Assembly (NCBI RefSeq): GCF_009601015.1
Contig: NZ_WITJ01000013.1
Coordinates: 1-64,000 of the forward strand
DNA: 64,000 bases
Origin: Lactococcus hircilactis
GTDB lineage: Bacteria; Bacillota; Bacilli; Lactobacillales; Streptococcaceae
Direction of reading: 5' to 3'
Within the stretch, counting starts at the first letter, position 1. Each line of letters opens with the position of its first letter. The notes beneath the pieces were generated by a model. The model was not told the origin of the DNA. It did not search any database and saw only the letters and a list, made by a program, of their open reading frames with translations. Position numbers and translations under genes: made by a program. Positions 1 to 7,162 of the stretch are shown one piece after another.

Positions 1-301
1 AATAACGCAACTTAGTCATATAGTCTTGCAAGTTCTTCATGAGATTATCTAAGTCAGGTCTTGTCGTTTTCCATTGCCACCAGCGCTTATTTTGCTTGAT
101 AGCGTAGAAGAAAGTAACGGATAACTTTAAAGGAGTATTTTTTTCAAAGCACTCTTTTGGCTTGTTCTTCATGAGTTGAGCTTTAAGCTCGTAATTGCTA
201 GTTCCTCCGCGGTCATAGAATTGAAGTTTACCATTCACTTTTTTAATGCCTTTTTGCTGTTGTGTAGTTGGCATCTTTTCCAGTTCAAATTCAAACTTCA
301 T
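1..301 (-). CDS. RusA-family Holliday junction resolvase, partial (cut by window edge)
   Basis: The minus-strand frame opens with ATG at 301, preceded by a purine-rich GGAAGAAGAA site, and runs off the left edge after about 100 codons. It reads MKFEFELEKMPTTQQQ and later contains KTTRPDLDNLMKN. The Asp-x-Asp in a PDLDN context is the hallmark of RusA-type endonucleases, which resolve branched DNA and are common in siphovirus replication modules. The start overlaps the 3' end of the DnaC-like gene by about 11 bp, so the two are probably co-translated. The family call rests on this one motif and on position; the C-terminal catalytic part lies outside the window. Confidence 0.75.
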   Translation of the reverse strand, partial: MKFEFELEKMPTTQQQKGIKKVNGKLQFYDRGGTSNYELKAQLMKNKPKECFEKNTPLKLSVTFFYAIKQNKRWWQWKTTRPDLDNLMKNLQDYMTKLRY

Positions 302-974
302 TTCTTCTTCCTTTACTATCTAACCCCATTATTTGCGCAGATTTTAGCCTATATTTAAGCTTTATAGGCATATCATCAAGCCTGCTTTCACTTTCTGGAA
401 TAGTAAGAATCATGAATGATGCGTTGTCTTTGCATGTCAGCATCATGTTATATACCGATTCCTCTTGACTTTCTGAAAAGTCAGCAAGTGAATCAATGAT
501 GACTAAGTCCGCAATTTCAATCTCGTGCTTTAGCTTCAAAAACTTTTGCTTTTCCTCATCACTCATGAAGCGGTGTGTCATTTGTTCGCAGTATTTTCGA
601 GTATTTACGATTTTAACCTTGATTTCTCTTCCGACATTTTGGATAATCCATGATTTCATGTTGTCGGCAGCAACAACGCTCAACTCGTCGTTAAATGAAT
701 ACTTGACAATAACGTCTTTTTTAAGATCAATCCCCTTTTTATGCTTGAATTCAGCGATTGAACTCACTATTACTGATTCTTCTGGCTTTCTTCCGAAACA
801 TTGCGGGCAAACTCTAGGAGTATACCAATGTCCGCCAATTCCTTTACCGTTTGAATCATGTCCGTCATAAGACCATACTGGCTCATTTCTTCCAAGCAAG
901 CGGCATCCATGCTCTGGGCATACTTCTTCAAGCTCAATAGGAGTGATTACTTCTCCATTAACTTTAACTTCCAT
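291..974 (-). CDS. Phage DnaC-like replication protein without a recognisable P-loop
   Basis: A 227-residue protein follows the replisome organiser with a 3-bp gap. The N-terminus has two Cys pairs (CPEHGC near 19-24 and CPQC near 56-59) that look like a zinc knuckle. The later ADLVIIDSLADF resembles the Walker B strand of DnaC/IstB-type helicase loaders, and the basic C-terminus (KLKYRLKSAQIMGLDSKGRR) also resembles these loaders. No GxxxxGKT/S Walker A motif is visible. It could be a helicase loader homologue that has lost ATP binding, or a diverged phage replication accessory protein. Position between the replication initiator and RusA supports a DNA replication role; the exact function is inferred. 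Confidence 0.55.
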   Translation of the reverse strand: MEVKVNGEVITPIELEEVCPEHGCRLLGRNEPVWSYDGHDSNGKGIGGHWYTPRVCPQCFGRKPEESVIVSSIAEFKHKKGIDLKKDVIVKYSFNDELSVVAADNMKSWIIQNVGREIKVKIVNTRKYCEQMTHRFMSDEEKQKFLKLKHEIEIADLVIIDSLADFSESQEESVYNMMLTCKDNASFMILTIPESESRLDDMPIKLKYRLKSAQIMGLDSKGRRNEV

Positions 975-977
975 TAA

Positions 978-1700
978 TTAAATCCACTTCTTCTTTTTAG
1001 CTACTTTTTTAACTTCTGGCATTTCTTGATAATCTCCAAATAGCGCATTTTTAATGAATTCATACGCATTAACGCTGTATTGATGAGTTTTATCATCTGG
1101 ATTATCAAGAACATAGAACTTCACATAGTTTTCAGCTCCAATAATCGCTTCATCTTTCTGGAAAGGTGGTAGCGTCATGAATTCTTGAAGTGCCATAGCT
1201 CTTTTATTTCCGTTTTTTCTAGCAAATTGATGAAAGATAGAGAAATAGCGAGCGAATTTTTCATCTATATTTTCTTCTCTCTCTATCTCTTTACTTTCCT
1301 TACCTAAACTCTCCTTACCTAACCTTACCTGTGTATCCAACATGGACACGTTTTGTATACATTTTGTATACGACCCATTTTCTTCAACTAATAACTGATT
1401 TTTTTCTTTGATATACTGCGTTTGATTGTATCTATCTTTTTGTATATAGTTATGGATTTTCCAATCCTTAATCACGATTACGCCACTTTCAAATGGGATG
1501 ATAAATTGTTTTGCAATTAATATTTTCAAATCATCATCAGTGGCACCACTAATCATTTTTATTGTTTTTGGATTTCCAACAAAGCCATCATCATCAGCCC
1601 CCATATTGAGGTAAAAATATAATAATTTTGCTGTTGGTGACATTTCCATAAATAAATCCGTCTCAACAATTTTCTTGCTAAACATTCTACGTTGTGCCAA
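978..1700 (-). CDS. Phage replisome organiser (replication initiator)
   Basis: The 240-residue protein begins MAQRRMFSKKIVETDLFMEM, typical of the N-terminal winged-helix domain of phage replisome organisers in Gram-positive siphoviruses. The stretch near residues 115-145 (VRLGKESLGKESKEIEREE) is low in complexity because the DNA there is repetitive (see the candidate origin). The start is TTG at 1700, with AAAGGA upstream; no ATG fits as well. The family binds repeats inside its own gene and recruits helicase through the downstream loader. The lysine-rich C-terminus (VKKVAKKKKWI) is typical. The gene lies between ssb and the DnaC-like gene in one leftward operon. Confidence 0.8.
   Translation of the reverse strand: MAQRRMFSKKIVETDLFMEMSPTAKLLYFYLNMGADDDGFVGNPKTIKMISGATDDDLKILIAKQFIIPFESGVIVIKDWKIHNYIQKDRYNQTQYIKEKNQLLVEENGSYTKCIQNVSMLDTQVRLGKESLGKESKEIEREENIDEKFARYFSIFHQFARKNGNKRAMALQEFMTLPPFQKDEAIIGAENYVKFYVLDNPDDKTHQYSVNAYEFIKNALFGDYQEMPEVKKVAKKKKWI
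1298..1371. repeat. Iteron cluster inside the initiator gene; candidate phage replication origin
   Basis: Three copies of CCTTACCT(AA) lie at 1298-1307, 1313-1322 and 1323-1331, followed by two copies of TTTTGTATAC at 1351-1360 and 1362-1371. Initiator genes of lactococcal phages such as TP901-1 are known to carry their origin repeats internally, so this is the best origin candidate in the window. Function is inferred from repetition and position. Confidence 0.45.
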
Positions 1701-1802
1701 AAAAATATTCCTTTCATAATAACGGGGTTGCGGTGTTCCTGCACTCTTCTGACTTACGACTACCGCTGTATTAAGCTCATTCCATCAGCGCCCCTTTTTC
1801 AA

Positions 1803-2237
1803 TTAAAACGGCAAATCATCATCATCAATTTCTTCTACTTTTCTTGAAGAAAATGGGTCTGGTTCTTTTGCTCCATTGCTTTGTGATTGGGGATGGCTAT
1901 TTTGATTTACTTGCCCTTTCCCGCTTTCAAGCATTTGGAAGTTTTCTGCGATTACTTCAGTAACGTAAATGCGTTTCCCTTCTTTATTATCATAATTACG
2001 AACTTGAATAGAACCTGTGATGCCAATTAAATTTCCTTTTTTAGCCCAGTTTGTTAAATTTTCAGCGGATTGACGCCATATTACGCAATTAATGAAGTCT
2101 GCTTCTCTATCTCCATTTGCGTTCTTAAATCTGCGGTTCACTGCAAGAGTGAATGTAGCAATAGCAACATTTGAAGGAGTATATTTAAGTTCAGGGTCTC
2201 GTACAATCCTACCTACTAAAACAACATTATTAATCAT
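1803..2237 (-). CDS. ssb: Single-stranded DNA-binding protein (prophage)
   Basis: The 144-residue protein has the SSB OB-fold signature [20 protein letters not shown], then [19 protein letters not shown], a Ser/Asn/Gln-rich linker and the acidic tail EIDDDDLPF that recruits partner proteins. It coats ssDNA during phage replication and recombination. The start overlaps the stop of the ERF-type gene by 4 bp (ATGA-type coupling), placing it in the leftward early operon. It differs clearly from the second, chromosomal SSB at 10.5-10.9 kb, which has a shorter tail. Confidence 0.95.
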   Translation of the reverse strand: MINNVVLVGRIVRDPELKYTPSNVAIATFTLAVNRRFKNANGDREADFINCVIWRQSAENLTNWAKKGNLIGITGSIQVRNYDNKEGKRIYVTEVIAENFQMLESGKGQVNQNSHPQSQSNGAKEPDPFSSRKVEEIDDDDLPF

Positions 2238-2869
2238 TTATTAACCTCATTTTCTTTAATCCACATCGCAATGTCTTTGACAGCTTGCGACTTATCCATT
2301 TTGCTCCAGTTCGTTAACTGATCGATTGGCGCTTCTTTATCTTTTGCAGCCCTCAAAGCTCTTTCAAATTGGGCATTGATTTTTTCTAGTTTTGCTTTTA
2401 CTTCTTTATCGTCTTTTTTGCTTGCTTTTGGCGTATCGTTTAAGTTCTCGCTTTGTAAATCATCAACATCATTTTCCCCAATAGCGAACAGACCTTGAAG
2501 CGCATATTTTCTAGCATAAGAACTCACAGCACCAGTCCATTGAGGCTTTTGCATTTGTTGCTTCCCAGATTTTTCAAAAATTGGTACTTGGTCATGTTCT
2601 GAATATCCTACTGCAGTATGTTCTTCGCTTGAATTTGACACTGTAGCAGTAGATTCAACAAACAACCTACCGAGTATTTCATGCATTTTGTCGCTAACAA
2701 TTAATATCCAACCGCTATCAAGTGATTTGAAATGCTCATAAATCTGTTCAGCATTTCTATAGTTGTAGCTTGTTTGACCGCTGTAATTTTTAACAGATTT
2801 ACTTTTTCCGATTTGCATTTCTCTTTGCAGTTCAGAAAAAGTCATTTTTTCTTTTTCCATATCAATCAT
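2234..2869 (-). CDS. ERF-family single-strand annealing recombinase
   Basis: A 211-residue protein whose core matches ERF-type annealing proteins: the conserved segment [21 protein letters not shown] near residues 115-135 follows an alpha/beta domain. The C-terminal third is charged and helical ([24 protein letters not shown]). ERF proteins anneal complementary ssDNA and act with phage SSB, whose gene is translationally coupled downstream. Two starts, ATG at 2869 and ATG at 2860, are possible; both overlap or abut the upstream stop and neither has a strong ribosome-binding site, which is consistent with translational coupling. Confidence 0.85.
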   Translation of the reverse strand: MIDMEKEKMTFSELQREMQIGKSKSVKNYSGQTSYNYRNAEQIYEHFKSLDSGWILIVSDKMHEILGRLFVESTATVSNSSEEHTAVGYSEHDQVPIFEKSGKQQMQKPQWTGAVSSYARKYALQGLFAIGENDVDDLQSENLNDTPKASKKDDKEVKAKLEKINAQFERALRAAKDKEAPIDQLTNWSKMDKSQAVKDIAMWIKENEVNK

Positions 2870-3260
2870 CCCACTTGATTGCTTGATTTTTTGGCTTCAT
2901 AACGATAAAACGTTCTAATTCTTGATAAATTGACTCTCCGTACTTCTTTTCTAATTGATTTATTGTCAATGGAACCATGCACTCAAATCCATATTTATTG
3001 ACAAGTTTTGCTTTATCTTCGTTTTCCAAAGTTAAAACCCTTTGATATTGTACTTTCCCATACGATAATCGCTTGAATAATTGTCCTTCGTCAAGTCTTC
3101 GCTTAATCTCTGCTTCTGCTTTCTTCTTAAGCGATTCAATCACTTTCAAATTAGCGTAGAAGTCTTGTAAGTCTGCATTATTCATTGATGTAACCATGCT
3201 AGGGTCTAACGTTACAATCTCTCCAGTCTCTCTATTGAGTGGTACTAGTTCTAATTCCAT
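2862..3260 (-). CDS. Hypothetical phage early protein
   Basis: I place the start at ATG 3260 (MELELVPLNRETGEIV) because AAAGGAAG stands just upstream. The longer open frame would run through a hairpin and a promoter-like stretch. The resulting 132-residue protein has a central helical part (NLKVIESLKKKAEAEIKRRLDEG) and a C-terminal half with YGFECMVPLTINQLEKKYG. It sits directly before the annealing recombinase with overlapping ends, as do nuclease-inhibitor or recombination accessory proteins in related phages, but I do not recognise a family with confidence. Confidence 0.6.
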   Translation of the reverse strand: MELELVPLNRETGEIVTLDPSMVTSMNNADLQDFYANLKVIESLKKKAEAEIKRRLDEGQLFKRLSYGKVQYQRVLTLENEDKAKLVNKYGFECMVPLTINQLEKKYGESIYQELERFIVMKPKNQAIKWDD

Positions 3261-3316
3261 ATTTACTTCCTTTTTCGTTTGATTTGTGCTATAATATAGA
3301 CACACTTTTTCATAAG

Positions 3317-3342
3317 CCCCATTCCCATGGGGTTTTTCTTTT
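3317..3342 (+). terminator. Intrinsic terminator pointing against the early operon
   Basis: CCCCAT-tccc-ATGGGG is followed by TTTTTCTTTT on the plus strand, immediately after the stop of the leftward gene 3341-3613. In the leftward direction no T-run follows the hairpin. It would therefore stop rightward (antisense) transcription, not the operon. Confidence 0.6.
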
Positions 3343-3613
3343 ACCATGAAACAATTTCCACTTCATTATTCATTTTCTTGCGTGAATCATCATTTTTACG
3401 TCTGATTTCAAGCTCTTGCATCAGTACTGCATTGAACTCTTCAAGTGCTGCGAACTTGTCCAGCATGATTTCATAGCACTCTTTGAAGTCATCACGGCTT
3501 TCAGCCACTTTGTTTAACTCATCTTGCAACTCTTTATAATCACTAGCTAACTTGTCGTAATCGGCAAGTTTTTGTTCTTCTTCAAATAGTCGTGTAGTTA
3601 TTAGTCTTTTCAT
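3341..3613 (-). CDS. Hypothetical phage protein, coiled coil
   Basis: A 90-residue, highly charged and almost wholly helical protein. Residues 10-70 (LFEEEQKLADYDKLASDYKEL onward) have the heptad character of a coiled coil. No catalytic motif is visible. A ribosome-binding site (AAGGAG) stands upstream of ATG 3613. It lies between the antirepressor and the recombination genes in the leftward early operon. Function unknown. Confidence 0.6.
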   Translation of the reverse strand: MKRLITTRLFEEEQKLADYDKLASDYKELQDELNKVAESRDDFKECYEIMLDKFAALEEFNAVLMQELEIRRKNDDSRKKMNNEVEIVSW

Positions 3614-3659
3614 TTTTATTTTTCTCCTTAAAATAAATCTAGTTGCTTGATTTGCGCTT

Positions 3660-4442
3660 TCAAAATACGCTTAATTTTTCAATTTCTGGAAGGTATCCAG
3701 CTTTTTTTAATTTACGATATAAAAACTCTCTGCCTCTCTGCGTCCATGTTGTCGTAATGTTCGTGCGAGTATTCCCTTTACTGTCAACAAATGAATGAGT
3801 ACGGCTCTTGATATATCCTTTCGCTTGGTACTTGCTATATAGAATCCATTGATTATTAACTTTTCGCTGAATTCGTAAATTAGCGAGCAACTTGTTAAAA
3901 GTTGGAGAGCCAATCCCATAATCTTGTGCAATTTGAGTAACTAGCACATCATCGGTGCTTTCAAAAATCAAATCAAGATAGCGTGTGCGTTCATTAGCTT
4001 CTGCAAGTTCAAGATTAAGCTTGCTTTTTTCTGCTTCTAGCTGTTTAATTTGGTTTCCAGCTTGTAGGAGTAAGTCAGCTAAACCGTTACCAGAAAGTAC
4101 ATCTCTAGCTTTCGTTTCTGTCATGTATGCCCCATGCTTGCGGATTGTCGGTAATACATCATGAGTAATCCAGCGCTTGAACTGTCGAGCATCTTTTTTC
4201 TTGCTGCCGATAATTGCTTCATAAAGTCCGCTTTCATTGATGATTGTTGACTTCATATTCATACCTGTCAATTTGACAGACATGGAATCCTCTTTATCAA
4301 GCCTCCGTGTCATTTGGGAGGTCTCGGAATATTCAAGAATATCAGAGACATCTTTAGCAACAAACCAAGGATCATTGTCAACTAATACCGTTCTTACTGG
4401 TAAACTATTGAAGTTAAAATTTTGTAATTCATTCATTTTCAT
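3660..4442 (-). CDS. Phage antirepressor, BRO-N plus KilA-C
   Basis: The 260-residue protein has two domains. The N-terminal BRO-N domain (about 10-110) contains DNDPWFVAKDVSDILEYS, NESGLYEAIIGSKKKDARQFKRWIT and DVLPTIRKHGAYM, all diagnostic of phage antirepressors. After a coiled linker (LEAEKSKLNLELAEANERT), the C-terminal KilAC domain (about 150-250) has VTQIAQDYGIGSPTFNKLLANL. Such proteins antagonise CI-type repressors or act as early regulators. The gene is the first large ORF downstream of the cro-like gene. The 3' end of the next upstream gene overlaps its start by 14 bp. Confidence 0.9.
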   Translation of the reverse strand: MKMNELQNFNFNSLPVRTVLVDNDPWFVAKDVSDILEYSETSQMTRRLDKEDSMSVKLTGMNMKSTIINESGLYEAIIGSKKKDARQFKRWITHDVLPTIRKHGAYMTETKARDVLSGNGLADLLLQAGNQIKQLEAEKSKLNLELAEANERTRYLDLIFESTDDVLVTQIAQDYGIGSPTFNKLLANLRIQRKVNNQWILYSKYQAKGYIKSRTHSFVDSKGNTRTNITTTWTQRGREFLYRKLKKAGYLPEIEKLSVF

Positions 4443-4620
4443 TTAAGCACCCCCAAATTCTTGTTACTGTTTCTAAAAATTGTTCATAGTTTGTTTTTTG
4501 TCTTGCTACTCCAATCAATGCGAACATTATAGCAGTGATAGCTTCCGTGCTGGTATCGCTAATAAAATATTCTCGTTCTTTGCTTTGTTCGTCTATTTTC
4601 ATTTCTATGGTAATTTCCAT
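4429..4620 (-). CDS. Hypothetical phage protein
   Basis: The short protein (about 63 residues, MEITIEMKIDEQSKEREYF) starts at ATG 4620, chosen over a TTG at 4635 because TTGGAG stands about 9 bases upstream of the ATG. It contains an Ala/Ile-rich stretch (EAITAIMFALIGVARQ). It overlaps the antirepressor start. No family is recognised. Confidence 0.5.
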   Translation of the reverse strand: MEITIEMKIDEQSKEREYFISDTSTEAITAIMFALIGVARQKTNYEQFLETVTRIWGCLNENE

Positions 4621-4662
4621 GTTTTTAATCTCCAATCGTATGAAATATATTTGTTTTTCCTT

Positions 4663-4965
4663 TCAATGTTCGCTAAACGTAAAATTTGGTTTGCGAGATA
4701 AATTTTTAGTTTGATTTTTCCAAACTAGCCATGCATCAAATGCTTTTAAATTTGTCACTCGACCTCTAAGGCTCCTTGTGTACTTACCGCTTGTAAATTC
4801 TTCGAACTCTCTTAATTTATCTTGCGTTCCACGTCTAGCCTTTGACCAGTCTTCTTTTGTTACTGCAAACGGATGGTAATACTTTGTCACTTCATCATCA
4901 TCAGCGTATGGGCTTTTCACCTCACTGATTGACGCTATTTTTATGACGTTGATTGATTCATTCAT
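4663..4965 (-). CDS. Hypothetical phage early protein, possibly DNA-binding
   Basis: The 100-residue basic protein has a C-terminal half (KARRGTQDKLREFEEFTSGKY, then RVTNLKAFDAWLVWKNQTKN) that looks helical and basic, with a pattern like small phage excisionases or winged-helix proteins. It is the second gene of the leftward operon after the cro-like gene, where such regulators often lie. A ribosome-binding site (AAAGGAAAAC) precedes ATG 4965. The DNA-binding role is an inference from charge and position. Confidence 0.5.
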   Translation of the reverse strand: MNESINVIKIASISEVKSPYADDDEVTKYYHPFAVTKEDWSKARRGTQDKLREFEEFTSGKYTRSLRGRVTNLKAFDAWLVWKNQTKNLSRKPNFTFSEH

Positions 4966-4990
4966 TTTGTTTTCCTTTCTGTTGAAAAGT

Positions 4991-5215
4991 TTATTTTACA
5001 TGAACTTTTGCTTTAAAAAAATATTTAGAAATATCTTTCGGGTCAAGTTCCAAAACATGAACTGCTTTCAAAATTTCATCGTCCTTCCAGCTCACTTTAT
5101 CATTAAGCTTCAATGAAATAGAGCGTTCTGATAGTCCCATCGCAATAGCAAAGTTATATTGCGTACCGCATTTTTCAGTTATTTTACCAAGAAGCGAAGA
5201 ATAATCATAACTCAT
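4991..5215 (-). CDS. Cro-like phage regulator
   Basis: The 74-residue protein has one helix-turn-helix (QYNFAIAMGLSERSISLKLND) and resembles the small Cro-like DUF739 proteins of Gram-positive phages. It is the first gene leftward from the switch region, with AAGGAGGAGCGC before ATG 5215 and a consensus promoter (TTGACA, 17-bp spacer, TATACT on the minus strand). It should repress the CI promoter and commit the phage to lytic growth. Confidence 0.8.
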   Translation of the reverse strand: MSYDYSSLLGKITEKCGTQYNFAIAMGLSERSISLKLNDKVSWKDDEILKAVHVLELDPKDISKYFFKAKVHVK

Positions 5216-5238
5216 AAAGCGCTCCTCCTTTCTTTTTG

Positions 5239-5354
5239 TTCACCAATCATGAACTTTATGTTTTTAGTATATCACTTGTTTTTACCTTTGTCAACAAAAA
5301 AGTTCATGAAAAATGAATTTTTTTGTTGAACTTTTATTTAAAATGAGTTATAAT
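5239..5354. promoter_or_regulatory. Lysogeny switch: divergent cro and cI promoters with operators
   Basis: Leftward cro promoter: TTGACA (complement of 5289-5294), 17-bp spacer, TATACT (complement of 5266-5271). Rightward cI promoter: TTGAAC (5326-5331), 17-bp spacer, TATAAT (5349-5354). Repressor half-sites are visible: GTTCA-N7-TGAAC at 5239-5255 just downstream of the cro -10, a palindrome TTCATGAA at 5303-5310 between the two -35 boxes, and GTTGAAC at 5325-5331 covering the cI -35. The layout suggests mutual repression and autoregulation. Confidence 0.8.
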
Positions 5355-5386
5355 CTATTTATACAAAATAAAGAAGAGGCTTTTTT

Positions 5387-5917
5387 ATGAAAACCGACAC
5401 AAGTAATAGACTAAAACAAATAATGTCTGAAAGAAATTTGAAGCAAGTTGATATACTTAATCTATCCGTTCCATTTCAAAAGAAATTCAATATAAAGCTA
5501 AGTAAAAGCGCTTTGTCACAGTATGTAAATGCTGTGCAATCTCCTGACCAAAACAGGATATATCTTCTATCTAAAACGTTAGGGGTAAGTGAGGCTTGGC
5601 TAATGGGATTTGATGTTCCTATGGTAGAATCTAACACCGAAGAAAAGAAAGATAAAATAATAATTGATAAAGCTATTTTTGTAATTAGTAAACTAGAAGA
5701 GCCACGTCAAGAAAAAGTAATTGATTTTGCAGAAGCTCAATTGAAGGAACAAGAAAAAGTTAAATCAATAGAAGATTATTGGTTAACTGATGAATTTCTT
5801 GATAAGCAAATAAAAAATAGCGTTGCTTATGGTGGCACAATGACTGAAAAAGATGAAAAGTTTTTTAAAGAACTTTTGAAAAATACGTTAAAGGAAAAAA
5901 TAGATAAGGGCAAATAA
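5387..5917 (+). CDS. CI-type phage repressor
   Basis: The 176-residue protein has an N-terminal XRE helix-turn-helix (about 5-75; VDILNLSVPFQKKFNIKLSK, then ALSQYVNAVQSPDQNRIYLL and LGVSEAWLMGFD) followed by a charged helical tail instead of a LexA-type S24 peptidase domain. It is divergent from the cro-like gene across the switch region and is followed after 4 bp by an ImmA-type metalloprotease. In ICEBs1-like systems ImmA cleaves such repressors when DNA is damaged, so proteolysis in trans is the likely induction route here. AAGAAGAGG precedes the ATG. Confidence 0.85.
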   Translation: MKTDTSNRLKQIMSERNLKQVDILNLSVPFQKKFNIKLSKSALSQYVNAVQSPDQNRIYLLSKTLGVSEAWLMGFDVPMVESNTEEKKDKIIIDKAIFVISKLEEPRQEKVIDFAEAQLKEQEKVKSIEDYWLTDEFLDKQIKNSVAYGGTMTEKDEKFFKELLKNTLKEKIDKGK

Positions 5918-5921
5918 GCCT

Positions 5922-6341
5922 ATGAGTAAATTGAAAGAGCTTGCTCGAGAACTTGGTGCTAAGATAGTTTACTTTAGCACCAATGAAACTGAGTTAAAGG
6001 GGATTTATATCCCTGATGTTAGTTTAATATATGTCCGTGAAGATGTTGAATCGGTTGAACAAGAAAACGTTATTCTTCACGAAATAGGACATTGTAATTA
6101 TAATCATATCCATTATGATTGTCATGCAAAGATGTATAGTAACAAGCAAGAATCAGAAGCTAATTATTATATGATTTCTTATAGGTTTAATGAATGGTTA
6201 TCTTTATGGGACTTTGCTCCTGAACCAAACGAAATAAGCATAGAACAATTCATGAAAGCATACCATTTTGAAAATAAAATGAGATGGATATGCGAAAAAG
6301 TTATTGAAGAATATGCTTCTTCATTTTTTAAAGCGATATAA
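5922..6341 (+). CDS. ImmA/IrrE-family metallopeptidase
   Basis: The 139-residue protein carries the zinc protease motif HEIGH at residues 53-57 (VILHEIGHCNYNHIH), followed by EANYYMISYR, where the Glu is the likely third zinc ligand. In this family the protein cleaves the neighbouring XRE repressor to derepress the element. The gene starts 4 bp after the cI stop and shares its transcript. Its lack of an S24 domain partner in cI fits a trans-cleavage mechanism. Alternative activities of the family are less likely in this position. Confidence 0.9.
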   Translation: MSKLKELARELGAKIVYFSTNETELKGIYIPDVSLIYVREDVESVEQENVILHEIGHCNYNHIHYDCHAKMYSNKQESEANYYMISYRFNEWLSLWDFAPEPNEISIEQFMKAYHFENKMRWICEKVIEEYASSFFKAI

Positions 6342-6392
6342 AAATAATGAGCAAGCCTTGATTCTCATGAAAAGCTAGGTAGGAGGTTTATT

Positions 6393-7040
6393 ATGAGTGC
6401 GTTTATTGGAATAATTGGTTTTTTAGCGTTTTTAATCGGGATAATTATGCTACTAATTAATTTATTTAGGAAAAAATCAAAGAAAAAATCTTTGATTTTA
6501 ATAGTTGCTGGATTTATACTGTTTGTTGTTGGCGTATCTATCCCAAGCAATAATCAGAATAAAGAGGCGAAAGATAATACTAGTACGTCTGTTTCATCCT
6601 CATCATCATCTTCTAGTAAAAAAGAAGCATCTACTCCAAAGCCTAGCAAATCTAAAGCGCCTAAGGTACTAACTAGTCAAGAAAAGGCGGTTGATGGTCT
6701 TACTGGAAATTCATTAGCTCAAACAAGGTCGGCGATTAGCTATTTATATTCAGGTCATATGAGCAAGCAAGAATTATATGACCAGCTTACTTCTGAATAT
6801 GGTTCTAAAATGACAGCGGATGAGGCAAATGGAGCGATAAATAGAATTGACCCATTAGTAAATTGGAATAATCTTGCAGTATTAAGTGCCAAGGGGTATA
6901 GAGAATCTGGCAATCTAACTGGGCAAGAGCTTCTTGACCAGCTCACTTCTGAATATGGTTCTAAATTCCCCCAAGACCAAGCTCAATACGGAGTTGCGCA
7001 TATTGATGATAATATAAAATCAACAGATATTTGGAAGTAA
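6393..7040 (+). CDS. Ltp-like superinfection-exclusion membrane protein
   Basis: The 215-residue protein has two N-terminal hydrophobic segments (about 3-24 and 33-49), a Ser/Lys-rich linker (about 57-95) and two copies of the roughly 45-residue repeat of the host-surface Ltp family. The repeats are recognisable from paired motifs such as RSAISYLYSGHMSKQELYDQ and the later GYRESGNLTGQELLDQLTSE, each followed by LTSEYGSKM/F. In Streptococcus thermophilus prophage TP-J34, Ltp blocks entry of other phage DNA and also lies between repressor and integrase genes. Unlike Ltp, no lipobox is seen; anchoring appears to be by membrane helices. A strong AGGAGG precedes the ATG. Confidence 0.8.
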   Translation: MSAFIGIIGFLAFLIGIIMLLINLFRKKSKKKSLILIVAGFILFVVGVSIPSNNQNKEAKDNTSTSVSSSSSSSSKKEASTPKPSKSKAPKVLTSQEKAVDGLTGNSLAQTRSAISYLYSGHMSKQELYDQLTSEYGSKMTADEANGAINRIDPLVNWNNLAVLSAKGYRESGNLTGQELLDQLTSEYGSKFPQDQAQYGVAHIDDNIKSTDIWK

Positions 7041-7101
7041 AACAAAAAAGCCCACCCCGTTGGATTGAGGGAAGGTGGACTAAAGATATAGTATTAGTAA
7101 G

Positions 7102-7125
7102 GCTCTAATTATGAATAGAGCTTTT
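7102..7125 (+). terminator. Terminator after the Ltp-like gene
   Basis: GCTCTA-attatgaa-TAGAGC is followed by TTTT. A second, GC-richer pair (CCCACC near 7051 and GGTGG near 7073) lies just upstream. Confidence 0.55.
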
Positions 7126-7162
7126 ACTACACTCATTTTATCAAGAAATGGAGTAAAAAGCA

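Noticed and set aside
3421-3430. Partial palindrome TCAGTACTGC in the prophage
   Set aside because: Only the central eight bases match; the arms are missing, so it is not counted as a copy.
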